This document shows, in pieces, positions 44,163 to 54,946 of a stretch of DNA of 64,000 nt; the stretch's first letter is position 1, and the number at the start of each line of letters is the position of its first letter. The notes beneath the pieces were generated by a model. That model had not been told where the DNA came from. It saw only the letters and a program-made list of their open reading frames with translations, and searched no databases. The DNA comes from Nageia nagi (Eukaryota; Pinophyta). The stretch is from the NCBI GenBank assembly GCA_050084985.1, contig JBITNC010000001.1:192138001-192202000 (forward strand), read 5' to 3'. A program made the position numbers and the translations under genes.

Positions 44163-45143
44163 ATGTTGTGAGGTCTCTATTAGCACAATAGTTTGATATG
44201 AAAGACCTTGGACCTGCAAATTACATTTTGCGCATGAAAATAAGGAGAGATAGGTCTAACAAAATATTGTGGCTAGATCAGAAAAAATATGTTGAAACTA
44301 TATTAAGGAGATACAATATGCATGATTCCAAAACTGTGAAAACTCCTATAGCTTTGGGAACAAAATTATCTGTTGAACAATGCCCAAAGCTAGAATAAGT
44401 TGAAGAAATATCGTGTTCCTTACGCGAATGTTTTAGGGAGTTTGATGTATGCCATGGTTTGTACCAGACTTCATATTGCACATGCAATGGGAGTTTTGAG
44501 CAAATACATGTTTAAGCCTGGGAAAGAGCATTGGACTGCTGTGAAGAAAGTGCTCAAATATTTACATGGTACAACTGATTTTTCAATCTGTTATCAAGGG
44601 AAAAGAAAGGAAAAATCCTTAGGTATTGAGGGTTTTGTTGATGCAGATTGGGCAGGAGATCTTCACAATAGAAGATCTACCAATGGCTATGTATTCAATT
44701 TGTTTGGAGGAACCATTAGTTGGATGAGTAAATGGCAAGTTGTTGTTGCCCTCTCAACTATTGAAGTTGAATACATGGCATCCACTCATGCAAGCAAAGA
44801 AGCAATATGGTTGCAGTGATTGTGTTGATATTGGTTTTGCACCAGGAGCTTTGCAGGTGAATTGTGATAGCCAAAGTGCTATATTTCTAGGCTAGAATCC
44901 TACTTCTCATGCACAAACCAAGCACATTGATGTACAGTACCACTTCATCAAGAACATAGTTGAACAGAAGAAAGTGTTATTGGAAAAAGTGGACATAGAG
45001 GAAAATATTGTTGATGCATTGACCAAGACTGTTAGCATAGAGAAATTCATGTGGTGTACAAGGGAGATGGGTTTGGCTAATCCAAGTGTTGGAGCAAATA
45101 CGTTTTGCAATTTTTCCTGCTAAGTATTCACCAAGTGGGAGAA
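44163..45143 (+). pseudogene. C3 RT end and RNase H
   Basis: FDMKDLGPANYIL and LWLDQKKYVETILRRYNM resume RT after the insertion. RNase H has DADWAGDLHNRRSTNGYVF, GGTISWMSKWQ and STIEVEYMASTHASKEAIWLQ; a frame change follows at 44817, after which NCDSQSAIFLG, KHIDVQYHFIK and DALTKTVSIEKF can be read. The catalytic Asp, Glu and Asp are visible. It ends near 45085, followed by the polypurine tract AAGTGGGAGAA beside the LTR. Confidence 0.82.
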
Positions 45144-45502
45144 TGTTGGATATGGCTCATCCTTTGCACAGGAATTATTGTACATTGGGCCCCTACTTGA
45201 GATTCCCCTATTTTCACATGGCGTTGATGGGATTTCCAAGGTTTTGTCTTAATGCGAGGATGGGTGGTTTAGCCCATGGTTTTCTAATACCACATTGTGG
45301 TTTAGGGTTGAGGGTTTTCCTATATATTCATTGTAATGAGCCATTTGTGATGAATTGTTTATTGTAAGCAATAATATAGGAGGTGAAGCTCTTGACGTGC
45401 TGAAGAAGCCCACATTGGGTGAACCAGGGTAAATCTCGTGTGTTCCTTATGTTTGTGAGATTGTTGTGTTTTTTATTAATTCGTTTCTGCACTATAATTT
45501 CA
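45144..45502 (+). repeat. C3 3' LTR
   Basis: 359 bp starting TGTTGGATATGG after the polypurine tract and ending ATAATTTCA. It lacks the hairpin of E1 and E2. No matching 5' copy exists in the window. Confidence 0.7.
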
Positions 45503-45888
45503 TAATAGGTTTAGATAAGACTCTTTAAATCCTTCATCAATGAAATTATGAGCAACACCAGGATCAATCAACATTAATACTTATTGTCCTCCTCCTTCCC
45601 CAATTACCTTCAATGTAAAGTATTTGGGGGCTCCACTAAGAGATGCAATCATGTTTCCAATAAATCCCTCACCTCCAATAGTGTCTTCAAATGTATCCTC
45701 TGATTCCGGTATTTTGAAGTCAAGCTCCAAATCAAATTCTTCTTCATCATTTGGGATTATTCCAATGTAATGTAGCTGCCCCTTGCTAAGGCAATTATGT
45801 CCAAGCTGCCACGATTTCTTGCAATGGAAACATTTGCCTTCTTCTCTCCTTGTGGCTACATCCAGTTGATTTGTTTTTGGTAGGAAGG
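45503..45888 (-). pseudogene. G1 gag C terminus (zinc knuckle) and protease start
   Basis: CFHCKKSWQLGHNC is the gypsy-type knuckle. After the acidic linker (EEEFDLELDFKIPESEDTF) comes YFTLKVIGEGG, a stop in place of a codon for the next residue, and LMLIDPGVAHNFIDEGF, the protease active-site segment in which the usual DSG reads DPG. The codon change Ser to Pro would abolish the normal triad. The frame is lost where C3 begins. Confidence 0.78.
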
Positions 45889-47246
45889 TGTAAGATCCCA
45901 ATTTATTCTCAATGTAGGAATTAGCCAAACAAATATGAAATAAATATCAAACTATGCTCATAGGCATGCCATGAACTGATCTAGGGCATCAAACATTCAT
46001 AAAAAAGATCCAGGAATGTCAACAACTCACTCTACAAGCACAAATACATCTTAATTGCCCAACATCATACACAATAAAATAAGATTGCATCAAACACACC
46101 AAAATATGAGACAATAAATGGAGATCAAATGTGCCATGGCTCAATTATTGATAGAATAATGAATGCAATACAAACCAGGCCCAAAAGGGCTCAACATTGG
46201 CCTCCAACGAGCCAACTAGGGCACATTGATGTGCAAAGATGAATATTGTTGCAGATATATTGTAGAACAACAACACTCTACCAAATCTGTGGATGCCACA
46301 CTGAAGGACTTCCTCTCAGCCTAGCTCCCGACAAAGAAAACGAATGCAATTTTGGAATACCACCGAATGGATTCAAAGGTGCAGAACGCTCTGGACACCT
46401 CAAGGTAGGAAAACCTCACAGCATGAACATTCACCTCAACCACTAATCAGAAGGTGTTCCAAGCATCCTGGACTCTCCCTGCTCTACACACCCAAGGGTG
46501 CTTGACTATGCCAAGACTTTAGAAGCTTCAAAGAGTAAGGGGTTTCAATATCAAAAGTCAGTATATCTCTGCAATGAGGCTCCAATGCCTTATATAACAC
46601 ATCCTTGGATTTGGATCTCACCTCAAAGTCATCACCCAACCTTTCTAATCCAATGTTAGCCTCCTGAGCTCCAAAAAACGCAACATGGGTGCCTAGGGAT
46701 CATGCATGCCCAACATGGGTGCCCAAGAGCCATTAATGCCATCATGGGGTCTAGAGTGCCATGCATGCCTAACGCGGGTCTAAGATTCATGTGTGGGTGC
46801 TTAGGTGTCATCATGGGCCAACGTAGGCATCTAGAGTGACACGCATGCCTAAGGTGGGTCTAGGAGTCATGCGTGGGTGTTGAGGTGTCATCATGGGCCA
46901 ACGTGGGGGTCAAGAAGTTTTCCCAAAGCTAGCGCAAGAATACAAGTGCTCCAAAATTCAACGTTGGGGCTTATGAGTAATTATCCATACTTTGTGCTAT
47001 CCTAAGTGTTACATAAAACATGGGATTCCCACAATCATTATTTAGGATCTCCAAGTGTACAAAATAAATAATAACAACTCATCCTAAGTTGGGGAGGAAA
47101 ATGTCCCTCTTTGGGGCTCATAATGTGGGTCCAATGGACCATTATATTTCTATCCCAAGTAACTAATAACATAAAAGCAAAATATTTACAAAGGGAACAC
47201 CTAAGATCCCAAATTTATTTATTTTTATTCAAAATGGGATTTTATA
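45889..47246 (-). repeat. Chromovirus solo LTR 3, inserted in G1 gag
   Basis: 1358 bp from TGTAAGATCCC to GGGATTTTATA (terminal CA mutated to TA) with a perfect 5-bp duplication GAAGG at 45884-45888 and 47247-47251. Gag reading resumes on both sides. It contains 80-bp direct repeats at 46701-46925. Confidence 0.88.
46701..46925. repeat. 80-bp repeats inside solo LTR 3
   Basis: CGCATGCCTAA-type units start at 46761 and 46841 (80 bp apart), with a diverged earlier one near 46701. Each unit includes a GGGCCAACGT word and a GGGTCTA word. The plus-strand LTR at 61962-63280 has the same 80-bp period at 62285-62465. Confidence 0.75.
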
Positions 47247-48610
47247 GAAGGGTGGCTTTTCCTTTCCAGATACTTCTTTTTTTGCTGTATTTTTCCTGTG
47301 AGCATAAACTTTGGGTGGTTGAGCACCCTTAAGATCAAGTATAGATGGCTCTAAGTTGATTCCACCTTTGATTGCATCTTCTAGTAAATTGGGTCTGGAC
47401 ATTTTGACCATCCCTCGCAATGGCTATATCAATCATTCTATGAAGACAAAAGTGAGTCTCTCTTCTCAAATGTTATGGATCATAACAACAATTCTTTGAA
47501 ATTCTGAAATGTAATCTTCTACAGGTCCTTCTTGTCTCAATGATGTAAGCTCTTTGAAGTAATCATTCTCTCCCTTCTTATCAAAATATTTTACCAGTTT
47601 CTTGCTAAACTCATCAAAGGAAGTGATATATGAATAACATTGGCTTCTCACACCATGTTGCCACCACTCATATGCATCCTCATCCAAGTGCAAGGTGGCG
47701 AATTGGACTGCATCCTCTTCCTCCATTGTAGGGCTTAAAGTGAAACAAGTTTGTAATTTTTGCAGCCATGCTCTACCAATCATCTTCTTTCCCCCATCAT
47801 ACATAGATACTTGCATTTTACTTACCTTCTGCTGCAGCTCTGTTTTGTCACCCTTTGGGCTTTCTTGGAAATGGTTTCCATTCCCTTTTTTGCCCAAAAT
47901 CTCCAAATAGTTGTTGAAACTTATATCCCTTTTGAATTCTGGATCAAACATGGAGTATTCTCTATAAATTTGATTCAACTCAAGGGGAGTGGGAACTTAA
48001 TTTTTTACCTCATTTGACTACTTTTTAGCGAACATAACCTTGGGAGGTCTAGGAATAACAGGTGAGGCTTCCTCCTTTTCCACGTCCTCTTCCAAGAATC
48101 TTCTCAGTAAGGGGTTTTCCTCACGCAATACTTTGGTAGAGTGAGATCTCCTAAATTCATGCCTATGATCCTCATGAAGACTCATGGATCCATGATGCGT
48201 GGAACCTCTATCCCTCCTGTTGTGTGACCTCTCAGGCCTTCCACTTTCCTCATGTTCTCCCTCTCTCGTAGGACTAGAACGTGGGGGACTAAGCGCTCCC
48301 ATGAAGCCCAACGTCATTCTTTGTAGAGCTCTTTTGACCCATTAGAACATCCATTTTGGTTGTTTGTTGCTACATTAAGGTAGCCACATTTTTTAGGACA
48401 TCCATGAGCTGATTATATGCTTGTTTCACCTCATCTACTGGCAATGCACTTCCCCTTCTTCTGGGTGGGAGATCTTTCCCTTCTAGCTGAATTCCTTTCT
48501 TCATCATGGGGTCCAATTTCTTGGTCATTTTCTTGCTCTACATCCCATGCGTAGTTTAGCCTTTCTGGAGAGGCTTCTTTTCCATTTCTCCACTTCTTTG
48601 TTGATGCCAT
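47247..48610 (-). pseudogene. G1 gag
   Basis: ATG at 48608-48610 gives MASTKKWRNGKEASPERLN; a frame change follows within 150 bp. The Arg/Ser/His-rich segment (RERSHNRRDRGSTHHG type, 48018-48317) precedes the retrotrans_gag core in 47466-47978: ARAWLQKLQTCF-like WLQKLQTCFTLSP, FATLHLDEDAYEWW, FDEFSKKLVKYF and FKELTSLRQEGPVEDYISEF. These motifs are diagnostic of Ty3/gypsy gag. Two or more stops separate the parts. The last part (47229-47420) reads PKVYAHRKNTAKKEV and joins across solo LTR 3 to the knuckle. Confidence 0.82.
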
Positions 48611-48682
48611 AGCTCTACTGGAACTATTTCTAGTGTAATAATTGTTGATCAGCTAACTCATTCAACAGGACGGCCAGATCTT

Positions 48683-48696
48683 GGGCTTTGATACCA
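48683..48696 (-). other. G1 primer binding site
   Basis: The minus strand reads TGGTATCAAAGCCC one base after the LTR end, matching the initiator tRNA-Met type site with one change. Confidence 0.8.
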
Positions 48697-48697
48697 T

Positions 48698-49632
48698 TGA
48701 AATATTCCAGATATTTTCTAATCCTGAAATATGCAATTCAACGTCCACTTTAGGACAATAAATCTCATTCATACACACTTACAAACCTGATGTCAACATC
48801 CAAAAGGCAAAATAAATGCAAATCAACACAAAAATGAGACAATATGTGAGATCCAATGTGCCAATGACTGAATTAGACTTTAATCAATGAGGAGCAATTA
48901 CAAGCCACAAATTTGCCCAAAGGTCTCAACGTTGGTCTCCAAGGAGCCAACTAGGATGCATACATATGCAAATATGATCATTGTTGAACAATGCCGCTAT
49001 TGGCACTCAATCCCCAGATTTGCAATACTGAAACAACAATGGGGCAGCCACACTCCCTCAAGATCTGAATCTTCTCCACCGAAGGATCCCTCTCCAAACC
49101 CTGGAAACCAACTGAATGGTAGGAATGCAACCATCGCCTAGACTAAGATGTTGCACCTTAACTGTAGATTAGCAAGATCCCTCAGCCTACTAACCCTCCT
49201 AGATGCTGCACCTAGGTCAAGATTGCTTGACGTTGCGCTAAGACTTTAGTGACTTCTGAAAACCACAAGAGATAATTCAAAACAGACATATCCATGCAAT
49301 GATGCTCCAATGCTTAATGTAGCTCAAATTTGGATCTAGACCATCACCTCAATTATCAATGCCTCCCTAATTCAATGTTAGCCTCCTAAAGGCCCTCAAA
49401 TGCCTCAAACATGTCATAAATGCTCATGCATGGGGTTTAGAGTCTCCCCAAGTTGTGACATTAAGCTTCAAAGGTGCTAAGATGCCTCCAAGTCCAACGA
49501 AGTCACCCCATGTCATGTGTTGGATTTCTAGAAGTCATATATGTGCCTAGATCCTATTTTCATGTCCATACAAGGCCTTGGGATTCCCAAAATCAATTCT
49601 TGGGATCTCCAAGTACATAAAATAACATTAAA
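48698..49632 (-). repeat. G1 5' LTR, truncated at its start
   Basis: Plus-strand start TGAAATATTCC, running about 935 bp until it meets the oppositely oriented LTR of G2 near 49632. The first roughly 220 bp of the LTR (as transcribed) are missing. Confidence 0.75.
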
Positions 49633-50310
49633 ATTCTCGGGAATCCCAAGGCCTATTTAGCACTTAGAGCATGGATAGTCACTTAGCGGCCCCAACGTTG
49701 AGATTGGGAGCACTTGTACACATGCACACAACCTTAGTGAAATTCTTAGACACCTACGTTGGACCATGACGCCTACGCATGCCTCCTTGACCCACGCATG
49801 CATCCTTAGGTCCACGTTGAGCTTGAGGACCCACATGGAGCATAAGGGAGGCCCAGATACCCACATTGAGTCTGGAATGACTCCTAGGTGCCATCGTTTG
49901 GATTTGAGGGGCTAAGTGATGAATTTGAGGTGATATCTGGATCCATTGTCAACTATATGAGGCCTTGAAGCATCATTGCTGGATATACAAATTATTGATT
50001 ATTGATCATACTGTCCAAAGGATAGAAGTCTTAGTGCAGCGACAAGAAACATCCCTTGGTGCATCATCTAGGAGGGTTAATAGGATGAAGGATCCTGTTG
50101 AACTACGGTGTTGAATTACTTTTGTATGTGTATGATTGTCTGAGCCACAAGTTGGCATTGTGAGGTGTTGAATACTTGTATCTACTATTCTAGGCCACAC
50201 GTAAGCATTATTGCATTGCTTGAGCTTTATGTGGATGTCCAAGGTCAAAAGTTGGAGTATACTTGTGTGAATTTGTTTAATTGCACTTGAAATTGTATTT
50301 GGGATTCTAT
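49633..50310 (+). repeat. G2 5' LTR, truncated and internally deleted
   Basis: Aligns with the 3' LTR from 53946 onward, so the first 210 bp or so are gone. A further deletion of about 300 bp lies near 50110, where the 3' LTR has the segment about 54410-54730. It ends GGGATTCTATA where the 3' LTR has GGGATTCTACA. Confidence 0.78.
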
Positions 50311-50312
50311 AG

Positions 50313-50324
50313 TGGTATCAGAGC
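50313..50324 (+). other. G2 primer binding site
   Basis: TGGTATCAGAGC, a perfect match to the initiator tRNA-Met type site, two bases after the LTR. Confidence 0.88.
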
Positions 50325-50955
50325 TAAAGATCTTGCCACTTGAGGAAATGAAAGCTAGATCTACAGCCAAAGTGAAGAAGTTAGAATTTGGAAGGGTGGT
50401 TTTCCGCATACTTTTTCCAAAATTCAAAGACAATAAGATCCCTTTGGAGGAAAAGGATAGGCTCTTATGGTTCCTTGACGAACGTCATGAGGAGAAGATG
50501 TGTAAGAAGAGAGAGCAGGCGTGGGAGCCAAGATCTATCCACACAAGACTCTGCCAAAGATCAAAATCTTGCTCCAGATCTACCAAGGAACCACTAAAAA
50601 GTTCCAAAGAGACATCACGTTTCAGCTATATCAAGATATTTTGAGTTATGAGATGGTGCATGGAGGAAATCCAACGTTGGAGGGGAGAGCCAGCCAAGAC
50701 CCCAACGTCTGGATCTGGACCACCAGGAGATGTTAGAGATTCGACGACTCTGTTGGATCTGAAGAAAAGCGTTGAGCGAAAGCTGTCACTCAAATCCAAA
50801 GTCGTCAGTAGCAAATTCGAGGTCATTATTCAGATTGTATCGACCAAGAAGATGAGGTCCATCGTCTAGGAGGGGGTAGAGTAGGGCTGCATTTTCACTA
50901 TGGCCAAGGGAGGTCCCACATTGCATTTTTAAGGAGGCCAAGGAGCAACCAACTG
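50325..50955 (+). pseudogene. G2 internal region with gag and protease lost
   Basis: Open frames of 60-110 codons exist on the plus strand (e.g. 50312-50644, with KLEFGRVVFRILFPKF) but none shows the gag core, knuckle or protease triad. Length is about 600 bp where 1.5-2 kb would be expected, so a deletion is likely. What remains may be the start of gag with frame changes. Confidence 0.45.
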
Positions 50956-51890
50956 AGGTCCAACGCATCCTGGATCGATACTCAAGTTTTGGAGACATGC
51001 TGAAACAACTTCCGCCTTCCAAAGGGTTTGAGCACACCATCGACTTGGAGTCTGGAGCTAATCCGGTTATGATTACTCCCTATCGGCATCTGAAAGTCTA
51101 CAAGGAGAGATAGAGAAGACCATCAAGGAGTAGTTGGACATGGGGTTCATATGGCCAAGCTCTAGTCCCTTTGCCTCTTTCGTTGTGTTGGTGAAGAAGG
51201 ACAAGACTATGCGGATGTGCATCAAGTACCACTTGCTCAACAAGAAAACCATCAAAAACATATATCCCATTCCTAGAGTACATGATCTCAATTGATGAAT
51301 TGCATGGTGCTAAGTACTTTTAGAAAATTGATTTGAGATCTGGATATCATCAAATAAGGATGAAGGAGGAGGATATCCACAAAACAAAATTTAGATGCCA
51401 TTATGGTCACTTTGAGTTTTTGGTGATGCCTTTCGGATTGACTAACGCATAAGCCACCTTCAAATCAGCCATAAAGCAAATTTTCAAGGAGCAACTAAGG
51501 AAGTTTGTGCTAGTCTTCTTTGATGATATCTTGATGTATAGCAAAACATGGGAGGAGCACCTCCACCACTTGGACCACGTTTTGAGAATATTGCAGGAAC
51601 ATAAATTCTACGCCAAGCAATCCAAATGAGTTTGGCATGACTCAAATCTTGTATCTTGGTCATGTGATCAGCCATGAGGGAGTTGGGGTGGATAAGTAGA
51701 AGATTGCAACTATCCAAGATTAGCCAGTGCCTACCACCTTGATGCAGTTAAGAGGGTCTTTGGGATTGTGTAACTACTACGAGAGGTTCATACATGGTTT
51801 CTCACACTTGGCTGCCCCCCTAACACAGTTGACCAAGAAGGATGCATTTGTATGGAGTGAGAGTGCTCAAGAAGGTTATGTGTTCCTATC
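50956..51890 (+). pseudogene. G2 reverse transcriptase
   Basis: PPSKGFEHTIDLESGANPV opens the RT; then [32 protein letters not shown] (usual Asp read as Lys-Tyr context), [41 protein letters not shown] and FVLVFFDDILMYSK with the catalytic FDD. The connection region reads ISHEGVGVD and LRGSLGLCNYYERFIHGFS. At least six stops interrupt the frame, including Trp/Phe-type and Gln-type positions. Non-functional. Confidence 0.85.
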
Positions 51891-52290
51891 ATTGTTTGGC
51901 TATTCCTGATTTTTCAATCTATTTTACTGTTGAGTGTGATGCATCTAAACTTGGTGTTGGAGTTGTACTCATGCAAAAAAGGTAGCCTATAGCATTTGAG
52001 AGCAGAAAATTGACAAATGCACAACAGAATTTCAATGTATATGATAAGAAGATGTTGGCCATCATGCATGCGTTGGAGAGGTTCAAGCAATATTTAGTTT
52101 GTGGTCCATTCATCATCAAGAGTGACCACAACATCTTGAAATACTTTTTAAGCCAGTTAGATCTAAGTGAGAAACAACAGAGGTAGTTAAGTAAACTTCA
52201 ATCCTTTGATTTTGAGATTCAATATATTAAAGGAAAGAAGAATACAACAGCTGATGCATTATCTAGAAACCCATCCTTTTACTCTCTCTC
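51891..52290 (+). pseudogene. G2 RNase H
   Basis: FTVECDASKLGVGVVLMQ, PIAFESRKLTNAQQNFNVYD, EKMLAI-type KKMLAIMHALERFKQYL, IIKSDHNILKYFLSQ and GKKNTTADALSRNP. The catalytic Asp of ECDAS, the Asp of KSDH and the ADALSR end motif are present; the Glu of the usual Y-D/E-K-E-L-LAI motif reads Lys (KKMLAI). Two Arg-flanked stops (QKR-stop-PIAF, QQR-stop-LSK) break it. Confidence 0.85.
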
Positions 52291-53615
52291 CTCTATTATT
52301 GCTAATTGGAAAAAGACTATAATAGTTGAATACACTAATGATGAGTTTGCTCAAGGCATCTTAGATAGGACTGTAAGAAACAAGAGGTACACGATTAGGG
52401 AAGGTCTGATTTTGAAAAGGAGTAGAATATTCTTGACCCCTATCTTAGAAATGAAGAAGAAGGTGCTCCATGCTTTGCACAATATCCCGCTTGCAGGCCA
52501 TTCAGCTAACACAAAGACATATAAGGCAGTAAGGGAAAGGTTCACATGGAAAGGGCTGAAGCAAGATGTTTTGAGGCATGTTAGGGAGTGTGTGCATTGC
52601 CAAGAAAACATAAAGGATAATGTGAAACCAGCAGGGTTACTTCAGCCATTGCTCATTCCACAACAGATAAGGGAAGACATCTCCATTGATTTCATCACTA
52701 AACTTCCCAAGGTGCAAGGTAAAGATTATATCTTTGTGATAGGCTCACTAAATTTGCCCATTTCTTTGCCATTACTATCACATATACAACAACACAATTG
52801 GCTGATTTATTCTTCAAGGAGGTCTTCAAGTTACATGGGTTGCTTAGGAGGATTGTGAGTGATAGGGGTAGCAAGTTCATGAGCATGTTTTGGCAAGAAT
52901 TGTTCCAATTGAGTGGCACCAATCTAACCCCAAGCATTAGCTACCACCCCCAAACAGATGGGCAAACAGAAATTGTGAATTCATGGGTGGAGGGGTACTT
53001 GAAACACTGTGACAAGCCAACAACAAACATGGGTCAAATGGCTTCACATTGGAGAGTTGCTATAATTCCACCTACCATTTATCAATAAAAATGTCTCCTT
53101 TCAAAGCTTTGTATGGTTATAATCCCCCTAACTTTACAGACTTGATTTTTGATGAAGGAAAGGTTCCAAAAGCTAAAGACTTCTCGCAGGAATATCAGAA
53201 CATCATGAGAGCTTTGAAGGAGAACCTACAGATGGCCCAAAATCGCCAAAAGAAGTACTATGATCAGAAAAGGACAAAGAGGACCTTTGAGGTAGGTGAG
53301 ATAGTGTACTTGAGATTTCAGCCATTCCAACAATCCACAATCAAGAAGAAGAGAGAAGAGAAGGTACAACCTAGATTCTTTGGGCCTTATAAAATCCTAC
53401 GAAAGGTGGGAGAGACTACTTATGAGTTGGAGCTACCAAAGGAGAGCAAGATCCACAACACCTTCCATGTATCACTCTTGAAGAAGGCCATGGGACAGCA
53501 AGATGTTTCATCCACCACACTCCCACCACTTGATGATGAGGGACGACTAGTTTTGGTACCAGAAAGGGTATTGGAGACTCAAGTGAAGAAACTAAAATCA
53601 AGATAAATTGAAGAA
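52291..53615 (+). pseudogene. G2 integrase
   Basis: The HHCC finger reads HALHNIPLAGH with CVHCQENI downstream (52470-52620). Core: ISIDFITKLPKVQGKDYIFV, then a one-base shift near 52738, DRLTKFAHFFAI, IVSDRGSKFMSMFWQEL and SYHPQTDGQTEIVN carry the D, D and E. A second shift near 53055 leads to KMSPFKALYGYNPP. The C-terminal GPY/F-like module PRFFGPYKILRKVGETTYEL is in the open frame 53049-53606. Confidence 0.87.
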
Positions 53616-53733
53616 TACTTGATCAAATGGAAGGACTTGCCTGATGAAGACTCAACATGGGAAGGAGCAGAGATACTTGCACATCCAGCTTTGAATTGCT
53701 TGAGGGCAAGCAAATTTGGGAGGGGAGGTTTTC
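53606..53733 (+). pseudogene. G2 chromodomain and polypurine tract
   Basis: One stop after KLKSR, the same frame continues IEEYLIKWKDLPDEDSTWE and HPALNCLRASKFGRGG. The Y-L-I-K-W-K ... STWE pattern is the chromodomain that tethers chromovirus integrase to chromatin. The aromatic positions Tyr and both Trp are present. The frame runs into GGGAGGGGAGG (53719-53729), the polypurine tract, shortly before the LTR. Confidence 0.8.
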
Positions 53734-54930
53734 TGAAGTCCCCCTTGTATAATTGTAATTAATTATGGAATCCAATAGATTTCCCCTTTTTGTATAATTA
53801 ATTATTTAATTTTGCCTTATTAGTTAGTACTTAGGATAGAAGAAATAATGGGCCGTTGAATCCCACTATGAGCCCCAAGTGGGAAGTTTTCCTCCCAAGT
53901 GTAGTTTAGTATGATTTAATGTACTTGGAGATCCCAAAACATGATTGTGAGAATCCCAAGGCCTATTTAGCACTTAGAGCATGGATAGTCACTTAGTAGC
54001 GCCAACGTTAAGATTGGGAGCACTTGTACACATGCACCAACGTTGGAGAGACTCCTAGACCCCCACGTTGGCCAATGACACCCATGCATTCCTCCTTGAC
54101 CCACGCATGCATCCTTAGGCCCATGTTGAGCTTGAGGACCCACGTGGAGAATAAGGGAGGCCCAAATACCCATGTTGGGCTTGGAATGTCTCCTTGGTGC
54201 CATTGTTGGGATTTGAGGGGTTCAGTGATGACTTTGAGGTGAGATCCGGATCTAGTGTCAGCTATATGAGGCCTTGGAGCATCATTGTTGGATATATATA
54301 GATTTTTGATTATTGCTCATACCGTCCAAAGGACAAAAGTCTTGGCTCAGTGTCAAGCAACATCCCTAGATGTTGCATCTAGTAGGGTTAACAGGCTAAG
54401 GTATCATGTTGATCTATAGCTAAGATGTAGCACCTTAGTCCATCTGGTGGCATTCTGAGGTCCCATTCCTACAATTCAGTTAGTTGTTAGGGTTTGGAGA
54501 GAGCTCCTTCGGTGGACAGAATTCAGATACTGAGGAAGTGAGGTTTTCCCATTCAATGTTTCCTTTTTCCAGCATTGTTCACATTTGTTGTGCCCTAGTT
54601 GGCTCCTTGGATGCCGACGTTGAGCCCTGCGGGTTTGGTATTGTATCATTCATCATTTTGTATTATTAACACAAGTCGTGGGCTATTGGATCTCATTATT
54701 GTGTTGTGCATACTTGTGTATTGGCATCGTTGGATTACTTTTGTATGTGTATGATTATATGAGCCACATGTTGGCATTATGAGGTGTTGAATACTTGTAT
54801 TTGCTATTATAGGCCACACATTAGCATTATTGCATTGCTTGAGCTTTATCTGGATGCCCTAGGTCAAACATTGGAGTATACTTGTGTGAATTTGTTTAAT
54901 TGCATTTGAAATTGTATTTGGGATTCTACA
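53734..54930 (+). repeat. G2 3' LTR
   Basis: 1197 bp from TGAAGTCCCCCTTG to GGGATTCTACA. The start corresponds to TGGGACATCCCCCTTG at the inverted end of solo LTR 1. It contains CCAACGTTGG-type words, listed in the findings. Confidence 0.85.
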
Positions 54931-54946
54931 AGAATATAAAAAAATT

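Larger units (their letters stand above)
41440..45502 (+). mobile_element. 5'-truncated Ty1/copia element of a second lineage (C3)
   Basis: The readable part starts in the zinc region of integrase and runs to a complete 3' LTR (45144-45502). There is no 5' LTR, gag or protease; the left side abuts the hAT fragment. The RT is split by a chromovirus solo LTR at 42970-44162. Its RT and RNase H differ clearly from E1 and E2 (e.g. QFDMKDLGPANYIL, DADWAGDLHNRRSTNGYVF), so it is another copia lineage. Its right end lies inside the protease of the minus-strand chromovirus. Confidence 0.8.
45503..49632 (-). mobile_element. Minus-strand chromovirus, 5' half (G1)
   Basis: Order on the minus strand: 5' LTR (49632-48698), PBS, gag (48610-47247), a solo LTR insertion, then gag knuckle and protease start (45888-45503), cut by the right end of C3. 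RT, RNase H and integrase are not found further left, so the 3' half is deleted or displaced. LTR words and gag type place it in the same Ty3/gypsy family as 49633-54930. Confidence 0.78.
49633..54930 (+). mobile_element. Plus-strand chromovirus G2
   Basis: 5' LTR fragment (49633-50310), PBS, a shortened internal region, RT, RNase H, integrase with chromodomain, and a complete 3' LTR (53734-54930). Gag and protease are not recognisable. The integrase C-terminal chromodomain defines it as a chromovirus (Ty3/gypsy). Frames are interrupted by stops, often at former Trp or Gln codons. Confidence 0.85.

Noticed and set aside
49657-50248. Minus-strand frames in the G2 5' LTR (and equivalent frames in other LTRs) as small proteins
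   Set aside because: They lie within LTR sequence, are not conserved in frame between LTR copies and have no motifs.
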